64,000 nt of DNA. It comes from Struthio camelus (taxonomy: Eukaryota > Chordata > Aves > Struthioniformes > Struthionidae). Each line of letters opens with the position of its first letter. The stretch's first letter is position 1. A program made the translations under genes and the position numbers. The stretch covers positions 113,832,238 to 113,896,237 of the forward strand of contig NC_090944.1 of the NCBI RefSeq assembly GCF_040807025.1, read 5' to 3'. The notes beneath the pieces were generated by a model. That model was not told where the DNA came from. It saw only the letters and a list, made by a program, of their open reading frames with translations, and searched no databases. Positions 1 through 11,329 of this stretch are shown here, one piece after another.

Positions 1-478
1 CGCTGTGCGAGTGCCCGTGGCCGTGGCCGTGGCCCCCGACTCCGTGGTGGTTGAAGAGGCAGAGCCCCAGCAGGTTGATGATGAGTCCTGCCACCCCCAC
101 GCCGATGACCACGAGCGGCTGCTGGATCTCGTGGGGCTCCGTGAAGCGCTCGATGGCCTCCAGCAGGATGGTGAAGCAGAGGGCGGTGAGGAAGACGGCG
201 TTGACGAGGGCGCCCATCACCTCGGCCCGCACCCACCCGAAGGTGTTCTTCTTGGTGGCGCGGGTGCGCTGGGCGAAGCGCACGGCCACCAGCGCCACGA
301 CCAGGGCCATGACATCGGAGAGCATGTGGAAGGAGTCGGAGAGCATGGCCAGCGACGACGTGACCCGGCTCACCACCACCTCCACCACGAAGAAGAGGAA
401 GGTGAGCGCCAGCATGCACAGCAGCCGGGCCCGCCGGTTCTGCCACCACCGCGGCCCGCCCGGCCCCTTCGCCGCCAT
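1..478 (-). CDS. SLC30A1: SLC30A1 (zinc transporter ZnT1), N-terminal part, cut by window edge
   Basis: ZnT1 is a plasma-membrane cation-diffusion-facilitator that exports cytosolic zinc in exchange for protons. The minus strand reads 159 codons from the ATG at 476-478 and runs off the left edge. Visible in order: a basic start (RWWQNRRARLLCMLAL), TM1, TM2 with the zinc-site pair H51/D55 in SDSFHMLSD (human H43/D47), the conserved stretch KKNTFGWVRAEVMGALVNA, TM3 and TM4, then the start of the His-rich cytosolic loop (HGHGHGHSHS). The N-terminus is eight residues longer than in human. The close paralogue SLC30A10 was considered, but sequence match by memory and the NEK2 neighbour favour SLC30A1. 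There is no in-frame ATG further upstream with similarity support. The rest of exon 1, the later exon and the 3' end lie outside the window. Confidence 0.93.
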   Translation of the reverse strand, partial: MAAKGPGGPRWWQNRRARLLCMLALTFLFFVVEVVVSRVTSSLAMLSDSFHMLSDVMALVVALVAVRFAQRTRATKKNTFGWVRAEVMGALVNAVFLTALCFTILLEAIERFTEPHEIQQPLVVIGVGVAGLIINLLGLCLFNHHGVGGHGHGHGHSHS

Positions 479-686
479 CCCCCCGCACATCGCGGCGGGG
501 CAGCGGCCGCCGGCGCGGCGCGGAGCGGAGCAGGCGCGAGGAGAGCGAGGAGCCGCCGCCGCCGGCGGTTGGCGCGGCCAACGGTCCCTGGGCGCGGCGG
601 CGGAGCCCCGAGCGCGCGCGCGGCCCCCTCCCCGCCCCCGGCGGCCCGGCCGCCGCCGCTCCCTCCGCAGCCGCTCGGCGAGCAAA

Positions 687-702
687 CTTTGCACCCGAGC
701 CC
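687..702 (+). promoter_or_regulatory. Metal-response element (MTF-1 site) in the SLC30A1 promoter
   Basis: CTTTGCACCCGAGCCC contains the core TGCRCNC (TGCACCC at 690-696) and fits most of the extended consensus CTNTGCRCNCGGCCC. It lies about 210 bp upstream of the start codon. Mouse Znt1 is known to be induced by zinc through MTF-1 at promoter MREs, so a working site here is expected. I scanned 480-1600 on both strands and saw no second perfect core. Confidence 0.7.
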
Positions 703-761
703 CCTCACTCTTTCCACACGGAACCCGAGCCGGCACGGCCACGCCCCCCCGCCCGCGCCCC

Positions 762-828
762 ATTGGCCGCCGCCCCCCCCGCCCGGCGGCGCCGGCCCGC
801 CCCCGCCCCCCGCCTCTCCCGCCATTGG
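762..828 (-). promoter_or_regulatory. Two inverted CCAAT (NF-Y) boxes, SLC30A1 promoter
   Basis: ATTGG at 762-766 and 824-828 gives CCAAT on the gene strand. Both sit in the context CATTGGCC, about 285 and 350 bp upstream of the ATG, and are surrounded by C-rich Sp1-type sequence. Confidence 0.5.
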
Positions 829-900
829 CCCGCTCGCCCTCGCGACGGCCGGCCCCCGCCCCCCAGCGCCGCCCGTTGGCCGCGGCCGCACCACGGCGCT

Positions 901-930
901 GGGCGGGGCCGGGGCGAGGGGGGGCGGGGC
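901..930 (+). promoter_or_regulatory. Pair of GC boxes (Sp1/KLF), with adjacent half CRE
   Basis: GGGCGGGGCC at 901-910 and GGGGCGGGGC at 921-930 are classic Sp1/KLF sites. TGACGTA at 937-943 directly beyond them resembles an ATF/CREB half site. Confidence 0.5.
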
Positions 931-1106
931 TGCGCGTGACGTAGCCGCAGAGCGGGCTGCGGTTGGCAGAGCCGGTCGGCTTCTCTTCCCCCCTCCCTCC
1001 CCTCCCGCGGCGAGCGGGACTCGTGCAAAAGGTGCGCTTCACACGGCCCCGGCCCGGCGCGCGCGGGGGGGCGGGGCTCGCCTGCGGGCGGGCCGCGCCG
1101 GGCGGA

Positions 1107-1127
1107 GGGAGGGGAGGGGAGGGGGGG
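1107..1127 (+). promoter_or_regulatory. G-quadruplex-forming run upstream of SLC30A1
   Basis: Four G runs of three to seven bases are separated by single A residues, the pattern that folds into very stable parallel G-quadruplexes. The G-rich strand is the template strand for SLC30A1. Structure is inferred from the pattern only. Confidence 0.5.
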
Positions 1128-1185
1128 CTCCGCTCCATTCCGTTCCATTGCGGCGAGCCACGCGAGGCGGGGTGGGGGGCCTTTG

Positions 1186-1193
1186 TGACGTCA
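1186..1193. promoter_or_regulatory. Perfect palindromic CRE (TGACGTCA)
   Basis: TGACGTCA is the full CREB/ATF consensus. It lies about 710 bp upstream of the SLC30A1 ATG at the distal side of the CpG island, in a CpG-rich setting typical of constitutively bound CREs. Confidence 0.55.
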
Positions 1194-2684
1194 CGCGGGG
1201 CCGTTGCGGGCAGCAACGGCTGCCCGGGGGCGGCCGGGACCCGGGGGTGGCGGCGGCCGGCTCTGCGGCCCGGGCCGGTGCGGGAGCCCCGGCGCCGCGG
1301 CCAGCCGGCCCCTCCGGCACCGACCGGCTCTCTGTCGGCGCGGGCTCTGGCCGCCGGCCCCTCGTCCGCCGGTGCCTTCAGGCTGCCCCCTCCCCGCGAG
1401 CCGCTGAAGCCCCTCCTCCCAGCTGAGCTTTTTTTCGTTCTGTCGGACGACAAACGCGAGAAGGAGCAGCGCCTTCCTCGCCGGTCCCAAGGCACCGGGG
1501 AAGGCTGCAACCCGGCCACGGCCCCTCTGCACCTCCCACCTCCCCCCCCGCCTGCTCGCAACCGGCAGTCGAGCAGCACCCATCCCCAACCCGGCCAAAT
1601 CCCTGCTCCCGTTTAACAGCTGCCACAGGCTTCACAGCGGTACGTCCAGCCCCGCGGCTATCGCTCGCAGCCCAGCTCTCGTCCAAGGCCCCCCCGCCGT
1701 CCTTCCCCTAGCCACACCTCGGCGCCGGGCTCTTCTGACCCCCGCGGTCCGCCCCGTCCTGTGAGCGGGCGTCGCTGAAACGTTACGCTCGCCATGAGTT
1801 GGGAAGAAAGTAGTGTTACGCTTACGTCTAACTCCCACAAATGCAACAGCCCCTTTCCCCGCTCCCCGGCACCACCGTGCAGCCAAGTGAAAGACTCCGT
1901 TGCTAGCCTGAAGTTTTGGAGCTGTCAGTGAAAGCAAAGCAGAAGGCGAGAGCGGTGCGGTGACAGGTGCCGTGGTGCCCCTGTGTTTCATCGTTCGCCT
2001 CCAGCAGCCTGAGCGCCCAGGAGTTTCTGCAGTGGCTCCCACTGGGCAGAAAGAAAGGTGGTTTTCCGGGAGGCAGCTGAGGCAGGATGATGTTTCTTGC
2101 AACTGGCTGTTAATTCGATTGCTCACGCAGCAGCAAAGTTATGTTGAATGCATTACATACGTTATTCTTGTTAATCTGTGATCTTTCCTATGCCCCCTCA
2201 CACTTTATTGCACCCGCCCCAGCCTGAAAATCACCAGCCAGGCACTGTCATCACTGAGTGGTGAGTACATCTCTGTTCTGGGGTACGGACACGTGGTCTT
2301 CCATCTCCATTAGTTGCTTCTTCCCTGTACAGAGTTCTAAACTGTTGGATAAGTGTTATTAAGATTTTTAAAACATATGACTGGGAGTAGCAAATATCAA
2401 GAAGTGGCATCTAATTACTTCACTCATTCCTGTATGTGGTATAAGTCAACAACTAATACAAATTTAATCAGTGTTTTGATATCATCATTCCTGAGCATCC
2501 TGGATGCTCCTACCCTCTGCATGGTAAACATCCAATTTTTCTCTTTTTTTGCCACAGAAAGCAATAGAATGAGTGGTGAGGAAATAATAATTAATGAGTA
2601 ATCATTTATGGTTAAAAATGTGGAGAGAAGAAGGAAGTAATTTTTCTTGAGGAAGTTTTGAAAGGCTGTAATGTCACAAAAAAA

Positions 2685-2687
<3 letters not shown>

Positions 2688-2730
<43 letters not shown>
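2688..2730. repeat. (TA)n(CA)n microsatellite
   Basis: About 14 TA units run directly into about seven CA units. It is a compound dinucleotide repeat, likely length-polymorphic. Confidence 0.9.
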
Positions 2731-2731
<1 letters not shown>

Positions 2732-5700
2732 AACAGATAAGTCCCTAGATACTATTCATTTTATTGAATGTGTTGCAATTAAAAATGAGAGAAAAGGGGA
2801 AACAGATGTTTAAACAAATATTTTGAAACATCTAGAAAAAAATCACAAAAATGTAAGAAAAACGTACCAAGAACTTCTGTTTCATATCCTTGAAATGGCA
2901 GCAAGTTCATCATTTTACATCTTTTCATGAATTTGTTTTTCTGTTTTTAGTTTGTTTGAGCAGGGCTTAGGACTTGTGTGCCTCAGCCCACTGCAGTGAG
3001 CTGAGCAGCACATTGAATGGGAAGGGTCCAGATGAGCTCCAGCGATGACATCTTACTTTATCTACCGTGTTCCACGGGGCCAACCAACAAGGTAGCAAGA
3101 AATTGTCCAAGGGCGTTCCATAAATGGAAAATGAAGCGAGAGGAAACAAACTGCCGTAGCTATTTGTAGCTGTACAGCTGTAGCTGTATGTATGAGTATA
3201 TGGAGGCAATGTGAAAACTATGATGCTCCACAAAGAAGATGTAACGAGAACACAAAAGCCTCTTGCTATGCTTGGAGTTTCGGAAGGGACCATGATTTAG
3301 GGTCTATACAAAGGTCCCTGGCGGCTGGAGCTGGAAAGCTAGTTTCATCTCATTAGTTAAGTGGCGGGAGGCGTTGACACTTCCACAAGAACAGATTATC
3401 AACAAGCATAACTGAAATCTGTAGCTCAGGATTGGCTTCCGCTACACTCAGCAGACTCCTACTGAATCCACATCTGTCTCCCTTGTTGCTCTCATCCTTG
3501 CATGCCATTTCCTCCTCTCCCCTTACTCTGCAGTGTCATAGTCTTTACAACATACACACAGCTTAGGCACTACAGTTGCCACAGTGCTGACCTATGGCCC
3601 TGAACCCCATTTTCTGTGAGACTGTTTATATGTCAAATGTTTTCAGTTGTTCAGCTGTAGGAAACCATATGGAATGCTTTAATGACCACCGTAAACAGTA
3701 CTGGTAAGAGAGGCAGTAATTAGATATAACTATATATAACGTTCTTTTCATGTACCTCTCTTCCCGTATGCCCTAATACCATTTAATAAGATGTTATTTG
3801 TAGTCAGGAAGCTGACCATCAATTATACTAAAATGGAACATGCCCATGTTCTGTCCTTCTCGCCCCCACAAGACGCCATTAGTTAATAAGGAAGGATTAT
3901 CAGAATTTAGGAAATATAGGTCAAGAAAACTACTGCAGCTCAAGCCCTTTAAAATTCCTGCAGGTAGGGAGGGTTATCATTTTACAGGGATTCAGTGTTG
4001 AGCCAATGGAATTTAACTAGGGAAGTGGGAAGAACAAGGAATTTCAAAGTCTGATGTCTCTCACGTGCTGGACTTCGGGGATTACTGAAACTGTTAGTTG
4101 GTTGCCCCAGTGATGTCGTTACAGTCTTCCTAACGACTGGAAGTACCGGGTCTCTACCTCAGAGATATAGGATAGCAATAAAGCAGTACCATCCTTACCA
4201 ATAGAACTTAATCAACATTGAACACAAACTTCATGAAGAGTTTTGCCTGACTTATAGGAAGGGGGTTATGACTTTTTTTTGTATCATTTCTTATATAGTA
4301 ACAATATCCAGATCGGTTTGTAATCCCTTTAACATCTCTTCACCACAAGTCCTCCTAATCCACTCGAGCATACCATACGAGCGCACAATTTGCTGCCATC
4401 TTCTCCTTACAAGATGGCATGTTCTGCCCTTGCCCAGGGATAGCCTGCCTGTCTTCCTCCTCCTCCACCCTCCACCAGGCTGAATTCTGAAATCCTCCGG
4501 GGACCAAAAGCCACAAGACATGGACTATACACCTCAAGGGAGTGGGAGGCCATGAATCCTTCCCAGGCAGGAGGTGACAACGTATCCTCAGGCCTTCTGC
4601 TCCCTGATGAGCAGGGCTGGGCGTGCAGCTTTGTCTCAGGGGATCCCGGTGGACCCAGCCCCTCCGTTATCTTGGTTCCCTTCAAGTAAAGAGACTTGGG
4701 TACCTGTAATCCCCGACGTGTGCCACTGCCCAGAGTGCCGCTCCTGGATGTCAGGCACAGACCGGCAGCTGGAGCAGACATGAGCTCGCATCCCTACCTT
4801 CGCCCTGGAGTCTTTCTCATAAACTAGAGTGCGCTACACTGTTCTTCCCAGGCTTTTCTATTGTGTTACCATACATTAGCAACCAACAGGAACAGGGACG
4901 GTTCCTAAATTTAGGACTGTCCATGTGGCAACCTTTTAAATTGTAGGTCTAATAGGAAAGTGACTGATAAAGGTCACCTTTATCAATCAAGTCTTTACCC
5001 AAAGCAAGCCATAAGGCAGTGTGCTTACAGGAGAACATTTTGTTCCTGCTTAAGTATTTGAGAAGAATGCTATGTCTTCAAAGCAGGGAGGGCTCCGCTT
5101 TTTTTTTTTTTTTTCTTAAGGCTTCCAGGCACTGTTTGTGACTCACCCAGTTCGTCTCTCGGTTCACCTTCCAGTCCACGCATGTGGAATAAGCAGCTTC
5201 CAAATGTATTTGCTTATTGAAAATGTGTTCTGAGGGGAGAAGCAACTCTGAACCTCCCATGTGCACCTTCGTACTGCCCCAGAACTGGATGGCAAGGTGG
5301 GAAAAGGCTAGACAGAGCTTCATCTCATTGCCTGCTCTGCAGAAAACATTCCGCCCTGAGTGCTCCTGAACTCCCGACTAAGTCAGCTGAGCGCTGTGGG
5401 AAGAATGGGACTTTGGTTGGGAGATTCACTGTTACTCAGCATGTTTGCTGAGTAAACAAAGTCACTTCTTTTTCCTTTGAATTTCTGTGCAAATTTGTAA
5501 GTGGAGAGAGCTCAGCCACAAAGGGCACTTCATGGCTATGTGCCTTTTCCGCTCGGAAAAGGTGAAACGCCGTCTATAAACCCCTGCGCAGTCACATATC
5601 ACGGAGCACACTGCCTCCTTTTAACACCTAACTTGTTCCCTTTCTGTGCAGTCATCAGACCTGTCCCTGCTTTTTAACAAAGGCTTGTGGGACTGGCAAG

Positions 5701-8250
5701 CATGACTCCCTCTGCCTGTTCCGCTTCAAGGCTGTCAGTGTTCATTTTCGGTTGTGTTTCTTGCGGGCAACGTCTCTCTCTGTTAGCTGTCCTTACAAGG
5801 TTTCTTCAAATTAGATCCAGCCAGCGACACCAAAGACAAAAAAAAGGTTCACTGTACACTTATCTAAACAAACAAGTTTATTTCTTGCAATGGAAAACAA
5901 TACAAATGAAAAGTGAATACTATTATTCACATAGCTCCATGTCAAATTCAGTGTTATATCCTGATTAAGGAAAGCAGATTTATCAAGGAAAGGACTTAAA
6001 CGTGTGTTTGCAGTCAATTAAAAGGCCTTTGAACAGGGACAGAGTTAAACGTGTGCTTAAATGCTTTCACTTGCGGCCTATGAAGAAAGACTATTGCTGT
6101 AATTGGCATAAAGATAAGAAGTGAAGAGTGTCTTGCTCTGTAAAGGTATTTCTTTTTCCACCTAGTTACTATGTCTGGGAAATTTGGGGTCTTTGGAGGT
6201 CAATACCAGAATGCCAAACAAGTTGAGTGTGTTAGGATATCTCATTATTTTTCTTCTGAACCTTGCAAAGCAGATGAAAAATAAATTCTTTTTTTCCCTT
6301 CCAAAATCTTTTCTCCTTAATAGAGAAACAATGTTTGTAAAGGATGCTTTTCTTATTTTTGATTTCTGTCTTTCCTTTCTAGGTTAGTTATTTTGTTTTC
6401 TTGTCATCCATCCATTCGTTTGATCAAATAGCATTTGGCAGCCTTGACCTTGTTCATAACTTCTGCCACAATTAACTGAACAACCAGTCTGTAGCTGTTT
6501 TTAATGAGTATGTATTTTTCAGTGGACTTTCGAGCGTTTCCTGGCTGATTTGATTACCACTTTGTCTGCTGATGGTAGAACTGGTATTTTCTTAAAATTC
6601 ACCAATAAGCAGGCAAAATTGTTGCTCTAATCAATTGTGAAGTTAACAGACTGTGGTTTTTGAGCTAATAACTTATTCGATGTTTAAGTGGATCCTACCA
6701 GAAAAATCATCATCATATTAATCATTACAAGAAAAAAAAAGTCAGAAAAATGTGTTGTTATTCACTCTTCTACACAACCAGCTCTCTGCAGGAAAAATAA
6801 GTAATAATGATTTGACAAGGATGGGAAAATTCTGTAAATATTGAAATCATGGGATGAAAAAGTGTCTTTGCAATTGATCGGTGGTAACATTTTGATTATT
6901 ACTGAAAAAAAATCCGTCACATGGCATTTTTGATAAATCGTATTGTTAAACTCTGCCTTTCATTACCTTTAAAAAGAACATGAGAGCTCTAGCTGTAGCT
7001 GAAGCATTACCTAAATCAAAATATTCTTCATTAATATAATCTAAATGTTCTTTATTAATAAAAATATTCTTGTTTTGAACATTTACGCGCAGTCTAATAT
7101 AATCACTGGCTGTTGTCCCAGCATGCTCAGCTCACCTCTTCGTTGTTCTGAACCACCAAGGCACAAGTGAGCACTTGTATATGCTCTGAAGATATGTTGC
7201 AAAAGAGATCCTCTTGACCTGCAGCCAACGCGCTCAAACTTGAGTGGTTACACTTTGGAGCCACTTGCCACTTTCAGGTTCAGGACCCCAAGGTGCCGAG
7301 CACCCCAAATTCCCTTGAGACAACTGGCAAGGGTGTATGCCCAGCACCAGAAATGAAATCACACTTCTAGGTGGCTGCCTGTGGATGAATGTGTCTAACC
7401 AAAGCATCCATTTTTGAAAATTTTACTCTAGGGCCCTATCTGCTCTGACTTGGGTATCACCCTAGCCTTTTGTAGGCACAGGGCTGGCTCTCTCCCCATC
7501 TCTACCATTGTTGTGAGGGGACAAAGTGGGAGTAAGAGGAAGAGGCCAGGTCATCACATCTGGTAGTACTTCAGCATTTCTATGCTAGCATCTGTAAGGC
7601 CCTGCTTCTGGGGAGACCACTAATGTCAGCAACACAACTGAAGCCAGGTGGCTTTGAACTCTGACGTTTGTTTCCTGCTGTCCTGGGAATAGCAACCTTC
7701 AGGCTGCAAATCAGTGGGTATTTACTGAAGATGGGTGCCGAGAAGGCTGCATGCTAATCCCTGCAGTGCCACTTCCAGTTACTGCCCACTCCACGTACCT
7801 AAAACATCTGGTCCTGTCAGAGAACATACGTGTTTTGGCATCTAGAGTCGGTTATTTGGGGGCAGGGGTTTCCGCTGTCACTATAGGGTGCTAGATTTCA
7901 TTGATGTAGGATTTCTAAAGAGCTCTTGCAGGAGGAATGACACTCAAGTCCTACAAAAGGTAAGTCCCTAGAAGTGCTTACAAGAACAGCTAATGTTGTA
8001 GGGAAATCATACGCGTGTTCTGACGCTTGAAAAGTCTTTCAGTGCAAAACTAGTTCAAGTGCAGCTTTGAATCGCGTGAGACAAACACCTCCGTGTAATG
8101 CTGCCAAAGAAGAAATGCGCTATGGTGGCACATTTTGCCCTGAGAAATGGGGCCATGCTGGTATGCCACCATGCCTCCTGGGAGGCCAGTGACATCAAGG
8201 GCACGCTGTGCAAAGATGTGATTTCAGTCCCAGGCCCAGGAATTGAACTA

Positions 8251-8320
8251 GCTATAGGAACGTGGTACAAGAACAGTATTGCCACTAGACGGTGTAGGAA
8301 TTTAGCACAGGAACAGTATT
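8251..8320 (+). repeat. Two-copy imperfect direct repeat, 40-bp period
   Basis: The block at 8251-8280 recurs at 8291-8320. The last ten bases (GAACAGTATT) are identical and the first parts share TAGGAA. The offset is exactly 40 bp. It is either a small tandem duplication or part of an unknown old element. Confidence 0.5.
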
Positions 8321-11300
8321 GGCTCGGAAGAGGGAAATCCCTGGGGAAATTAGAACAAAAGCTGTCACGCTGGTGGTACCTGTACTGAGCCTACCAGGTG
8401 GTTCCTGTGACCACCACAAGCACAGGATACGGCACATCCTACCACCATGGCTCTGCATGCCCGGCTGCCTGCCCGCAGCATGCCAACCCCAGCCTGGTGG
8501 CGCAGGAGTTGCAGGGCATGTTCAGGCACAGGGACCCCTGCAAAACACATGTTTGCAGGCTCCCTTTCTGACCTAGCAGTAGCAGGTCTGCTCTTGAAGG
8601 AAGCCTCGGGCTCATTTGCAGCAGGCTCCCCAGGCATGCCTGGTGTTTCCAGCTGGCTCACTTGGCCACACAGCTCTGCTACTCTTGCTGCCATGGCACA
8701 CATGATGCAAGAACTGTATCCAGCTGCCTTGGTGCTGCAAAGTGTGTTGCATATAAATGCTTTCAAGTAGCTGAGCTCTAGACTGCTCATCGTTTTACCA
8801 TTGATATATTACGAATGTTAGTTGTATCAGCTTCAGAAGGACAAATTTCCCAGTCTTACACAAATGGATATGTCTATAGAAAGGAAACCACCATTTAATT
8901 TGCTATTATTTGAAGTGTTTTCATTATAAAACTCCCCCCCTGCCCAGTTTAGGTCTACAGGAGCTGTTGATTAGCTGTTCATCTGCCATTAGCCAAGCTC
9001 ATGACAAAGATTGTCCTTACTAAACTGCACATTTTCAGAGACAAGCTATTCCAGCAAATGGTGTCATATGATCAATACCATCTATTAAAAGCAAGTCCAC
9101 AATCACTATAAACACTTTCTTCAAATAACCACTTTGGGAAGTGTTTGACAACAGCTTTACCCAGAGCCAAAGTAACACTGTTCTGGTCCCGATCATTTAA
9201 AATTGCCTCCCCCAGAGCAGAGCAGATGCTGTGGTTTGGAGTGTGCTGTAGTCCTGACTAAGACCTCTTGGACACTGCTGCTCTCCTCAGGAGCTAAACG
9301 TGGCCTTCGCATAGGGATGGAGACACAAAGCTGTACCTCTGCTATGTCTTATCACCTCTTTTTCATTCCAGGGTCATATGTTTCTGATGTTTGTCAAATC
9401 ATATCCCCAAACAGTGAGTCAACATGTTGACTTCTTATTCTGTAACTCAATCTATTATCATAACTGCCTTCCAAAGAGGCCATTCTGTGGTCAGCTTAAG
9501 CCAGTCCTGCCAAAAAACAGCTGCTGCCACCAAGAGGGCCAGTTGCCTTTCCCCATCACAAATCACATTCCTGCTCCCAACCAGGCCTCAGATCTAGCAA
9601 TTATGCAACCGTGAGGGGCGTCAGATCTGCTTGCTAATGCAAGCAAAACCAAATGCTTTTCCTTCAGTGTTGGTTTTCAGCTAGATCAGCAAGTTAATCC
9701 TATTTACCCAGGGCTGCAGCTTTGCTGGAGCTGACACACAAGCCCTTGTGATTAGGGCAGGGAAGAGTGTGGGGCCATGTATTGGCAAGAGCCCGTGGTT
9801 GCATGAAACTACAGCCTCGACTGGACAATAAGGGAGGGTTGATGCCTGGGAATCAGTAGCTGACACACACACATCTTCAGATCATGAGACTCCCTTTAGA
9901 GCTAGCAGTGATCTAATCAGCTTTGCCAGAGGAGCCTGCAGTGTGATTTATCTCTTTCCACAGTTGTATACAGTTGATTGGATGAATCCCATCCTTGGAG
10001 TGCCCATTTCTGTTCACTGATTATAAAGAAAGTCCGATGTGAGTAGCTCAGATATGAAGCCGCAGGCTAATTAGGTGATTTCTGCCCCCAAATGTTAGTT
10101 TTGCCCATTTTAAGAGAAGGGTTTTTTTAAATTATTTATTTGTATCATTAAAGCAGATGAGTCAAGTGACTTTAATGCCACAAACAGAACAATGTCAGAT
10201 GCAAGAGTAGTATCCAGTGACCCTTCCTGCTAATACTAATGCTCATACCATTATACCAGAGATGTGATTTTTCAAAGCTGTATCTCAAAGCCAAAATTAC
10301 ATGAATAGAGGAAACGTTGATTTAAACTACTGGGCACCCAGCAGTTCCCTTAGAGGCAAACAGGAGCTGGAGTCTGCTTTTGAAAAGCAGGTCTTTTAAA
10401 AAGCATCCTTAAATGTAGCCAGTTAAGATTGGAAGAGTCTCACTTTAGGCATGAGTTTTCAAAAACCTTGATCTAAATCTCTTATAACCTAATTCTACAC
10501 AGTTCATCAAGAATGGCTATTAGCATAGCGAAATAGTGACTGCGAACATCGCTTCTTGAGAGCTTTACTTGTGTTGGCCCGCTTTATATCCACCCAGATT
10601 TTCCTGTCTTAACGTTTGGGAAAATGAAGTTCAGAGCAGCATGGGTGGATTAAATGAGGTGCCACAGTATCTGCAGAGCTGATAGAGGGAACTCATTTCT
10701 ACCACTGTTGACATGACCAAGCAGTTATTAAATACAGCAGTTACTGTGGCTGTCCCAGGAAGGACTCGTCCGTCGAGTTTCCAAGTAATCTGTTTATGAA
10801 ATACATGCTTCATCTCCTTATCGACTAACAATGTATATTATCTGGTTAGTTAATAGGTGGGGATAAAGGTCTTTTTCCTGCCTTATGTCAAGCTCTTATG
10901 TAAAAAGCTGCAGTTAAACTCTGTATAACCTTAGGAGCATGAACAGTGCCAGCTAAGGTTCTAGGAATACGCTTATTCAGGTTTTTATTAGCCACATGTC
11001 ATAGACATGTTTTGTACCTTTGCCAGTTAGATAAACCAAAGCCTATCTATCTGTTTAATTTCTTCGAAATTTACCTGTAGGAAGATATTGTCCTTGAAAA
11101 CAAGGACTACATAAAAAAGCAGAACGTATGCTTATTTGATGAGCAGCATCCCAGCATACCAAGGTTGTTAAGGTATATTTTATATCACTAATTCGTTACT
11201 GTCTAAACAGTCAGAAATCAATGTAGTAGATCTTTATCAAGCTGGTCTTCAGAGCCTCTATGTGTCTTTAAAATAATAGCCAACACCTTTACGTCTAAAG

Positions 11301-11329
11301 GGGACCAAATTTTCCCTCATGATAGTTGG

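Larger units (their letters stand above)
1..1530. promoter_or_regulatory. CpG island covering SLC30A1 start and promoter
   Basis: The block is very rich in G+C and in undepleted CpG, falling off near 1530. It covers the first coding exon, the 5' UTR and the likely promoter, the usual arrangement for a broadly expressed vertebrate gene. There is no clear TATA box, so dispersed initiation is expected. All long open frames across this block on either strand are artefacts of base composition. Confidence 0.85.
1531..11300. other. Intergenic DNA upstream of SLC30A1
   Basis: I see no gene here. Open frames are short, lack splice or family support, and overlap on both strands. Contents seen: a (TA)n(CA)n microsatellite at 2688-2730, an AGCTGT palindrome cluster at 3168-3190, a T run near 5099-5114 and a two-copy 40-bp-period repeat at 8251-8320. 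No clear transposon was recognised. Confidence 0.6.

Noticed and set aside
1-478. Assignment to SLC30A10 instead of SLC30A1
   Set aside because: The paralogue is similar in the transmembrane part, but the recalled human SLC30A1 sequence matches closely (TFGWVRAEVMGALVNA, EPHEIQQPLVV) and NEK2 is its known neighbour.
5-1426. A 473-codon open frame on the plus strand across the SLC30A1 island
   Set aside because: It is antisense to the clear SLC30A1 exon, is Pro/Arg/Ala/Gly-rich with no domain, and open frames occur in all phases because stop codons are rare in such GC-rich DNA.
8514-8643. Two perfect p53-type half sites (GGGCATGTTC at 8514 and AGGCATGCCT at 8632-8641)
   Set aside because: They are more than 100 bp apart, whereas functional p53 sites have half sites within about 13 bp; chance matches are likely.
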